A DNA stretch of 13,659 bases from Rhodothermia bacterium (lineage in GTDB: Bacteria > Bacteroidota > Rhodothermia > Rhodothermales > JABDKH01). Made by a program: the position numbers and the translations under genes. The notes below the pieces were generated by a model. The model was given only the letters and a program-made list of their open reading frames with translations, searched no databases and was not told the DNA's origin. Where the stretch lies: positions 1 to 13,659 of the forward strand of contig JAHHLP010000351.1 of the NCBI GenBank assembly GCA_018679295.1, given 5' to 3'. Each line of letters opens with the position of its first letter. Position 1 is the first letter of the stretch. Positions 6,593 to 11,084 of this stretch are shown here, piece after piece.

Positions 6593-6598
6593 GGGAGG
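6593..6598 (+). promoter_or_regulatory. Ribosome-binding site deciding the start at 6606
   Basis: GGGAGG ends 7 nt before the ATG at 6606. It lies inside the alternative reading from the ATG at 6591, which overlaps the carbonic anhydrase stop, so 6606 is the better start. Confidence 0.7.
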
Positions 6599-6605
6599 CC
6601 TTAGA

Positions 6606-7133
6606 ATGGACTTCTTCATAGATGATTCCTTGCAGATCCTGGAGCGCACACCTGCCGTTCTTCGAGAATGGCTCGATGGCCTTTCCGAGTCGTGGGTAGA
6701 GCACAACGAAGGGGGTGACACGTTCAGTCCGAGGGACGTCCTCGGTCACCTTGTTCACGGAGAGAAGACCGACTGGATACCGCGGCTTCGTCAGATAATG
6801 GAGGGAAGGGGAGATCGCCCGTTCGAGCCGTTCGACCGTTTTGCCATGCGGAAAGAAGCGAACGAGCGGTCGACATCCGAAATGCTGGAGGAGTTTGCTT
6901 CCCTCCGAAAACAGAACCTGGACACGCTGAGAGGGATGGATCTTTCCGCGGATGATATGGAGCGAACGGGCATACATCCCGCCATCGGCGTCGTCACTGT
7001 TCGACAGCTGCTCGCGACGTGGACGGCTCACGATCTGGCACACCTTGCGCAGATTGCGAGGACGATGGCCAAACAGTATGCCGATGCCGTGGGACCGTGG
7101 CGCGGGCACCTGCGGGTCATGGATCGGACATAG
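6606..7133 (+). CDS. DinB-like metal-binding four-helix protein (second of three)
   Basis: A 175-residue DinB-superfamily protein. The metal triad is H48 in DVLGHLVHGE, and H142 and H146 in TAHDLAHLAQIAR. Helical segments between (RLRQIMEGRGDRPFEPFDRFAM, SEMLEEFASLRKQNLDTLRG) match the usual four-helix layout, and HPAIGVVTVRQLLATWTAHDLAHL is a very typical third and fourth helix junction. It lacks the YDQDLW motif found in the other two DinB-type proteins of the window; the equivalent place reads PFDRFAM, so it is a different subgroup. A strong GGGAGG ribosome-binding site 7 nt ahead sets the ATG at 6606. It lies 14 nt after the carbonic anhydrase and probably closes that operon. Substrate unknown; thiol transfer or simple metal binding are both possible. 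Confidence 0.88.
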   Translation: MDFFIDDSLQILERTPAVLREWLDGLSESWVEHNEGGDTFSPRDVLGHLVHGEKTDWIPRLRQIMEGRGDRPFEPFDRFAMRKEANERSTSEMLEEFASLRKQNLDTLRGMDLSADDMERTGIHPAIGVVTVRQLLATWTAHDLAHLAQIARTMAKQYADAVGPWRGHLRVMDRT

Positions 7134-7189
7134 GCCGTATTGTGATTGATAACGTCGAACCCCAACGGTGACGCCCGCGATGCCGGCGC

Positions 7190-7233
7190 TCCGATAGAAG
7201 AAAAGGGCCCGACGACGTCTGTCACCGGGCCCT
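7190..7233 (-). terminator. Intrinsic terminator of the RRM gene
   Basis: On the minus strand CGGGCCCT closes a hairpin: AGGGCCCG (complement of 7226-7233) pairs with CGGGCCCT (complement of 7204-7211) around a 14-nt loop, followed directly by TTTCTTCTATC. GC-rich stem plus T-rich tail, 28 nt after the RRM stop, is a convincing Rho-independent terminator. The plus side has no T-run, so it should act in one direction only. Confidence 0.8.
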
Positions 7234-7260
7234 AATGTCTAACAAGTTGGCGGGCAACTT

Positions 7261-7551
7261 CTAGTAAGAGTCTCGCCCTCCTCTGTCACCACCTCGTCTT
7301 GGTCGTTCTTCACGAGGCCGCGCCTCGTTGACGGTCAGGGTTCGTCCGCCGAAATCCTCACCATTCAAGCTATTGATCGCTGCCTGAGCCTCTGACTGTT
7401 CGGGCATTTCGACGAAGCCGAAGCCTCTCGACTTCCCCGTAAAACGGTCTTTGATGATGGTCGTGGAGTCGACAGCTCCAAATTCTTCGAAGGCCTGACG
7501 GAGGTCGTCTTCGGTCGTCGGAAAAGGCAGATTGCCTACGTAGATGTTCAT
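7261..7551 (-). CDS. RRM-domain RNA-binding protein with Arg/Gly tail
   Basis: A 96-residue single RNA-recognition-motif protein. RNP2 is IYVGNL (3-8) and RNP1 is KSRGFGFVEM (40-49), with the aromatic residues that stack on RNA bases; LRQAFEEFGAV, AQAAINSLNGEDFGGRTLTVNEA complete the fold (about 2-79). The tail (80-96) is rich in Arg, Gly and Glu. Small RRM proteins of this design occur in cyanobacteria, Bacteroidota and other bacteria, often cold-induced, binding U-rich or structured RNA. The ATG at 7551 has AGCAGG about 5 nt upstream; the frame extends further upstream but only the domain start is plausible. The gene stands alone, with a foldable leader and its own terminator. Confidence 0.92.
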   Translation of the reverse strand: MNIYVGNLPFPTTEDDLRQAFEEFGAVDSTTIIKDRFTGKSRGFGFVEMPEQSEAQAAINSLNGEDFGGRTLTVNEARPREERPRRGGDRGGRDSY

Positions 7552-7849
7552 TTGCCTGCTGTGAAACTGCACTTCGCTCTTGCCCCCTAACGAAAGAAGC
7601 TGCCGACCCGGATGACTGTTCAACACGGGGCGGGCAGCAAGAGGCATCGGAAATGCGTTGATTGAAACGTTGGATCTCACGCGCTTAGAAATGACGTGTT
7701 CCAAAATTTTCTATCCGGCCGGACAAATTCGTAATGTGGTTGCCTCCAACCCTGCATCCGCTCTGTGCAAGCGGTCGTACTCTTGCTCAGTGACGCATCC
7801 AATGGTCGTCAGCGATAGGGAAGGATCGAATTACTCAGCTCGTTTTACA
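7552..7849. other. Divergent intergenic region without a gene
   Basis: About 300 nt between the RRM gene (minus) and the TfoX-N gene (plus). It holds the foldable leader described separately, the 8-bp palindrome AAAATTTT (7703-7710) and the 10-bp palindrome TCCGGCCGGA (7714-7723). Open frames continue into it from both flanking genes, but the conserved domains begin only at 7551 and 7850. No confident promoter was seen for either gene. Confidence 0.6.
7577..7643 (-). promoter_or_regulatory. Foldable leader upstream of the RRM gene
   Basis: In the transcript of the minus strand, 25-92 nt before the ATG, GGCAGC (7633-7638) can pair with GCTGCC (7599-7604), CGGG (7626-7629) with CCCG (7607-7610), and CTCTT (7577-7581) with AAGAG (7639-7643), the last after a 17-nt one-sided bulge. 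This is a plausible 5' untranslated structure, perhaps controlling translation with temperature or by the protein itself. Whether transcription starts far enough upstream is not known. Confidence 0.35.
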
Positions 7850-8176
7850 ATGGCATACAGCGAAGACTTGGCTCAAAGAGTCCGGCAGGTGTTGGACCGG
7901 CCCGGCGTCGTCGAGAAGAAGATGTTTGGCGGCCTTGCGTTCATGGTAGATGGAAACATGTGCTGCGGAATCCTTGGCGACGAACTGATGCTGCGCGTAG
8001 GTCCGGAACGGTTCGAGGAAGTGGTGTCGACTCCGCACGCGAGGCCGATGGACTTCACGGGAAGACCCAGCAGGGGGATGGTCTATGTAGCGAGCACCGG
8101 TCTTGGTACCGACGAAATGCTCTTGACGTGGATCGAACTTTCTCTTGATTTCGTCGCCACTCTGCCACCCAAGTGA
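7850..8176 (+). CDS. TfoX N-terminal domain protein
   Basis: A 108-residue protein consisting of a TfoX-N domain alone. The diagnostic block is KKMFGGLAFMVDGNMCCGI (23-41), followed by LMLRVGPERFEEVVS, ARPMDFTGRPSRGMVYV and a C-terminal helix LLTWIELSLDFV. In gammaproteobacteria TfoX/Sxy promotes competence gene expression together with CRP, but stand-alone TfoX-N proteins are widespread in other phyla with no proven role, so regulation of competence should not be assumed. The ATG at 7850 fits the family start (MAYSEDLA); an in-frame ATG at 7802 would add 16 residues with no matching pattern. No strong ribosome-binding site. The next gene lies 57 nt downstream on the same strand. Confidence 0.9.
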   Translation: MAYSEDLAQRVRQVLDRPGVVEKKMFGGLAFMVDGNMCCGILGDELMLRVGPERFEEVVSTPHARPMDFTGRPSRGMVYVASTGLGTDEMLLTWIELSLDFVATLPPK

Positions 8177-8233
8177 GTTTGTGATTACGTCTTTCCTTTC
8201 TCATTAACAAACACTTCTGCCTAGCTCTTCGTC

Positions 8234-8692
8234 GTGTTCCAGCGTGATCATATCATGAGGCAGATAAACCAGCTCGCGATAGCGCTGGCACGGGCGATGC
8301 ATCTCCGACAGAATGGGAAGTTCGAGGACGCCATCGATGTGTTGCGCGGAGCGTTGTCGGATGTGGCTGACGCGGATCTTGGGCGACTTCTTCAGATGAG
8401 CCGGCTAGAGCTTTTGGATTATTTGGGTGACAATGCCGGACTCGCAACGGAAGGACAGTGCAGCATCGCCGACGTGCTTTACGAGTATTCGCTTTCGTCC
8501 CGCAGCACGGATCAGGAAAGAAGCGCCGCGGCGCTTGAGCGTGCCCTATGGATATATGAGGCGTGCGTAGTGTCGGGAGCAACGTTGCCACTGCACGTCC
8601 ACGAACGGCTTGAATCTGCATCGCCGGGAAGGCGGAATGTGCAGCAAGACAGCCAGCAGGAAGATTGGAAAACCGGAGAGGAGAATGCATGA
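8234..8692 (+). CDS. DUF6483-like all-helical protein
   Basis: A 152-residue soluble, mostly alpha-helical protein. The start MFQRDHIMRQINQLA and a following helix pair (ALARAMHLRQNGKFEDAIDVLRGALSD) recall DUF6483-type proteins, which have a short membrane-free helical N-terminus and TPR-like helices. The middle, ERSAAALERALWIYEACVVSG, also reads like a TPR-type helix pair. Function unknown; protein binding is the natural guess. The start is taken as the GTG at 8234 because it restores the family-like MFxRD beginning; the ATG at 8255 would remove seven residues. Its TGA overlaps the ATG of the YfiT/BstA-like gene (ATGA at 8689-8692), implying coupled translation and a possible joint role. The Gln/Glu-rich tail (about 135-152) appears unstructured. 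Confidence 0.65.
   Translation: MFQRDHIMRQINQLAIALARAMHLRQNGKFEDAIDVLRGALSDVADADLGRLLQMSRLELLDYLGDNAGLATEGQCSIADVLYEYSLSSRSTDQERSAAALERALWIYEACVVSGATLPLHVHERLESASPGRRNVQQDSQQEDWKTGEENA
8675..8683 (+). promoter_or_regulatory. Ribosome-binding site of the BstA-like gene
   Basis: GGAGAGGAG lies within the end of the DUF6483-like gene, 5 nt before the ATG at 8689 and 8 nt before the ATG at 8692. It supports one of these two adjacent starts over a TTG at 8665. Confidence 0.7.
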
Positions 8693-9258
8693 TGGCAACG
8701 GATGAACTTAGATATCCCATTGGCCCGTTTGAACGTAAAGAGGAGATTACGGCCGAAGAACGCGAGGCTTGCATACAAGACATCGAAAAGCTTCCTGAAA
8801 CGCTCAGGTCGCTTATCAATTATCTGACGCCCGAGCAGATAGACACGCCCTATCGTCCGGGCGGTTGGACGGTGCGCAAGCTCATCCATCATGTGGCGGA
8901 CAGCCACATGAACGCCTACACGCGGTTCAAACTCGCGGTAACGGAAGACAACCCGACAATCAAGACTTACGATCAGGACCTTTGGTCGATGCTGGGAGAT
9001 GTTGAGGCTCCAGTGGAGGTCTCCCTTGATCTTATCCAGGCGCTACACGCACGTTGGACGCTGTTCCTGCGCAGTCTGGACGAGGATCAATTTGCGCGGC
9101 CGTTCTACCATCCTGAGGAGGGCCCTATGATCGTGTCGGACCTGCTGCAACTCTATTCATGGCACAGCCGGCACCACGCTGCACACGTCTCGAGGCTCAT
9201 CGAAAGAGAAGGATGGCAACGGCCGGATCGGGACCCCGCAGGAAGCCGGGCGCAATGA
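8689..9258 (+). CDS. YfiT/BstA-like putative bacillithiol transferase (DinB superfamily)
   Basis: A 189-residue protein closely matching the Bacillus YfiT/BstA pattern: LRYPIGPFE at the start, YRPGGWTVRKLIHHVADSHMNAY (55-77), RFKLAVTEDNPTIKTYDQDLW, and SWHSRHHAAHVSRLIEREGW near the end. Metal ligands are expected among H67/H68 and the HX3H pairs of 159-166. In Bacillus and Staphylococcus this family adds bacillithiol to electrophiles such as fosfomycin-like or halogenated compounds; other members are called metal-dependent hydrolases. Whether this organism makes bacillithiol cannot be told here. The start overlaps the preceding stop (ATGA), with a strong GGAGAGGAG. It shares the W-T-V/W-S-M and YDQDLW blocks with the DinB-like protein at 1352. 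The C-terminal RDPAGSRAQ is a short polar extension. Confidence 0.9.
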   Translation: MMATDELRYPIGPFERKEEITAEEREACIQDIEKLPETLRSLINYLTPEQIDTPYRPGGWTVRKLIHHVADSHMNAYTRFKLAVTEDNPTIKTYDQDLWSMLGDVEAPVEVSLDLIQALHARWTLFLRSLDEDQFARPFYHPEEGPMIVSDLLQLYSWHSRHHAAHVSRLIEREGWQRPDRDPAGSRAQ

Positions 9259-9297
9259 TCGGCCACGCACAATCTTATACGTCACCGGGTAAGGAAA

Positions 9298-9768
9298 ATG
9301 ACTGCTGACAATCTTGTTCAAGATCGTATCTCGAGGTTGGAACGAAGGAATCGGTGGACGATGTCGTTCTTGGGTGTTCTGATTGGCGTCTTCCTGCTCG
9401 CGGCCGGGATGCAGCGGGTCGGCCCCGATGCCGTTCGGGCATCCTCGTTCGAAATGGTTGATTCCAACGGTGCCGTACGAGCAGCAATCGAAATGCGTGA
9501 AGGTTTTCCGGCCATCGCCGTCTACGACGGCAACGGCCAGGAGAGGATTCTCCTGACAAGCACGGTATCCGAATCGGCCGTGTTCATCAAGGATTCGACC
9601 GGAACCACTCGCCTCGGGATGGCGCAGTTTGCTCATGGTGGAGGCGGCTTTGCGGCGCACGGGCCGGAATCGAAAGGAGCTGCTGTTCTATACCTCAAAG
9701 GCCGTGGATCGCTCAGCTTCATCGACCCGGACGGCAACATGGTGATGCGTTTGCCGGAGACGCAGTGA
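9298..9768 (+). CDS. Membrane-anchored protein of five 22-residue repeats
   Basis: A 156-residue protein I cannot assign to a named family. Residues 1-20 are charged and cytoplasmic in character (QDRISRLERRNRW), 21-38 are a single membrane segment (TMSFLGVLIGVFLLAAGM), and the rest is probably outside the inner membrane. From residue 51 a 22-residue period is visible: units begin at 51, 73, 95, 117 and 139, with a D-x-x-G-x-x-R core at D55/G58/R61, D77/G80/R83 and D99/G102/R105; the fourth unit is degenerate and Gly-rich (HGGGGFAAHG), and the fifth keeps D143 and G146. Alternating hydrophobic residues flank each core, as in a beta-solenoid or stacked beta-hairpins. The ATG at 9298 has AAGGA 4 nt ahead. 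It lies 39 nt after the BstA-like gene. Confidence 0.7.
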   Translation: MTADNLVQDRISRLERRNRWTMSFLGVLIGVFLLAAGMQRVGPDAVRASSFEMVDSNGAVRAAIEMREGFPAIAVYDGNGQERILLTSTVSESAVFIKDSTGTTRLGMAQFAHGGGGFAAHGPESKGAAVLYLKGRGSLSFIDPDGNMVMRLPETQ

Positions 9769-9808
9769 TACCCGTTCTAGCTTGAAAACGCGGAAATCGC
9801 AGCGACAC

Positions 9809-9837
9809 TTGAGGTTGCGATCCCCGATGTCTAAAAT
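9809..9837 (+). promoter_or_regulatory. Candidate sigma70-like promoter
   Basis: TTGAGG (9809-9814) and TAAAAT (9832-9837) are separated by 17 nt, about 63 nt upstream of the ATG at 9901. The hexamers match the consensus at 4 and 5 of 6 positions with ideal spacing. Leader bases between contain a possible small hairpin CACAC/GTGTG. Confidence 0.4.
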
Positions 9838-9900
9838 GCGCCCTCGGGTTTGGCAGTATCATGCCCGCACACCGTCCCCGTGTGTCTTACCCCGAAGGTG

Positions 9901-10269
9901 ATGTTTACCGAACCATTGTTTTGGGTCTTCTTGCTGGTCGCCATCGTTCCAGCGGCATTCTACGTTCTGAACCGTGAGCAACGTAAGGAGCTCAGTAGAT
10001 TCGAGGAAAGCTTACGTGAGGCTACGGCGGCTCTGCTCCACAAGATGGAGCGGTCAGTAGGCTCACAGAATCAGAAGCTTGCGGATCATGCGGAGTTCAA
10101 GTTGGATGCCACGGCCGACCAGCTCAATCAATCCCTCGAAGTCCTTCGTGCCGCCATCGAGCATCAGTCTCGTCAGCAGGAGAAAGTTGTTGAGCGGCTC
10201 GAACGTTTGGAGGGCGCCGTACGACCAGATGATGATCCGGCGCACAAACCGCTAGGGATGTCGTCCTGA
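9901..10269 (+). CDS. Membrane-anchored coiled-coil protein
   Basis: A 122-residue protein with one N-terminal membrane segment (residues 5-23, PLFWVFLLVAIVPAAFYVL) followed by a long charged helix to about residue 108. Heptad-like spacing of Leu/Val/Ile and many Glu, Arg, Gln residues (LSRFEESLREATAALLHKME, LNQSLEVLRAAIEHQ, VVERLERLEGAV) indicates a coiled coil, probably cytoplasmic by the basic residues after the membrane segment. The last dozen residues are polar. No family or catalytic residue is recognised; scaffolding or tethering at the membrane is the simplest idea. The ATG at 9901 follows GAAGG closely (about 3 nt); an in-frame start at 9850 would put 17 non-membrane residues ahead and is less likely. 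Preceded by a promoter-like TTGAGG/TAAAAT. Confidence 0.7.
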   Translation: MFTEPLFWVFLLVAIVPAAFYVLNREQRKELSRFEESLREATAALLHKMERSVGSQNQKLADHAEFKLDATADQLNQSLEVLRAAIEHQSRQQEKVVERLERLEGAVRPDDDPAHKPLGMSS

Positions 10270-10273
10270 CTGC

Positions 10274-10288
10274 CTGGCGCCCGGCCAG
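10274..10288 (+). terminator. Weak hairpin after the coiled-coil gene
   Basis: CTGGC, loop GCCCG, GCCAG begins 5 nt after the stop codon at 10267-10269 and is followed by TATTGAATGATT. The stem is only five pairs and there is no proper T-run, so termination here is uncertain. Confidence 0.2.
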
Positions 10289-10372
10289 TATTGAATGATT
10301 CCGGCCCTGCAGATTCCTGCGTGGCGCGCTTATCTTGTGCGGCATACAGGCCGGCGTACACCACGAAAGACT

Positions 10373-10377
10373 GGAGG
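10373..10377 (+). promoter_or_regulatory. Ribosome-binding site of the VOC gene
   Basis: GGAGG lies 7 nt before the ATG at 10385 and 4 nt before the adjacent ATG at 10382. Spacing favours 10385. It also rules out an upstream in-frame ATG at 10295. Confidence 0.7.
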
Positions 10378-10384
10378 AACTATG

Positions 10385-10765
10385 ATGAAGCACGGCACCG
10401 TTGGATGGATGGATCTAACCGTTTCCGATGCACAGGGAGTCCGTGACTTCTATGAGGCGGTGGTGGGATGGAAACCCGAGCCGGTGGACATGGGCGAGTA
10501 TTCCGACTTTAACATGGTGGCATCCGGTACCGGCTCTCCGGTGGCCGGCGTGTGCCATTCAAGGGGCTCGAACGCCGAGCTGCCGCCTGTCTGGATGGTA
10601 TATATCGTCGTCCCCGATATTGAAGCGAGCATAGGCAGGTGTACCGACCTCGGCGGTGAGGTACTCGTCGAGCCGCGCGGAGCAGGGGGTGGGCGCTATT
10701 GTGTTATCAAGGATCCTGCGGGAGCGGTCTGCGCCTTGTTTGAGACGCCGTCGGATCAGGAATGA
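10385..10765 (+). CDS. VOC family (glyoxalase/bleomycin-resistance fold) protein
   Basis: A 126-residue single VOC module pair. The first beta-alpha-beta-beta-beta unit is VGWMDLTVSDAQGVRDFYEAVVGWKPEPVDMG with the typical DFYE-V-GW turn; the second is VWMVYIVVPDIEASIGRCTDLGGEVLVEP followed by YCVIKDPAGAVCALFE. DP-G-ALFE near the end supplies the usual terminal metal-ligand glutamate (E120). The first-strand ligand position, often His or Gln, appears to be taken by D10 or lost, so metal-dependent catalysis is not assured. Members handle methylglyoxal adducts, aromatic ring fission or drug binding, but this short GWxDLTV-type subgroup is mostly uncharacterised. A clear GGAGG precedes the twin ATGs at 10382/10385. 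A large gap follows before the Pat-like gene. Confidence 0.9.
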   Translation: MKHGTVGWMDLTVSDAQGVRDFYEAVVGWKPEPVDMGEYSDFNMVASGTGSPVAGVCHSRGSNAELPPVWMVYIVVPDIEASIGRCTDLGGEVLVEPRGAGGGRYCVIKDPAGAVCALFETPSDQE

Positions 10766-11084
10766 TTGGGGCGACGGATCAGGTTCAACACACCCAAAGC
10801 CAGACCAAGTACCCCCTACATCTACCTGCCCTTTCTCCCGGTACCTTCTGCCGGAAATGTTGACTACTTTAAAGGTTCGGTACGCGGATTGACCGCACTG
10901 AACAATCTCCACCAAAGTAAGGTGAGCTGACACGCACCTACCGGCACCTTGGGCGATGTCCGTGTCTTCCGTAGAACCTGACCCCGCAAGCCGCATTGTG
11001 TCTGCCAGGTCGAGGTCTTCGCTGCCTTGTCCTCCATCCGGGTGTCGACTCCTACAAAGAAAACAGACGCACTTACATAGATCG
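10766..11084. other. 319-nt gap without a confident gene
   Basis: Between the VOC gene and the ligase-GNAT gene I see no convincing coding region on either strand. The reading frame of the downstream gene stays open into this gap, with an in-frame ATG at 10956, but the added peptide is Ser/Arg/Pro-rich and unlike the family. The gap contains the inverted repeat GACACG (10929-10934) / CGTGTC (10961-10966), and TTGACT at about 10859-10864 without a matching -10 element. Its length leaves room for a promoter or a leader RNA. Confidence 0.5.

Noticed and set aside
6474..7109. A 211-codon minus-strand frame across the carbonic anhydrase/DinB junction.
   Set aside because: It is antisense to two genes with clear catalytic or metal-binding motifs and spans their boundary.
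7850..8176. TfoX-N protein as evidence for a competence system.
   Set aside because: No other competence gene is present in the window, and stand-alone TfoX-N proteins occur widely without that role.
8177..8212. Inverted repeat GTTTGT/ACAAAC between the TfoX-N and DUF6483-like genes.
   Set aside because: Six base pairs with a 24-nt loop and no T-run; expected by chance in an AT-rich gap.
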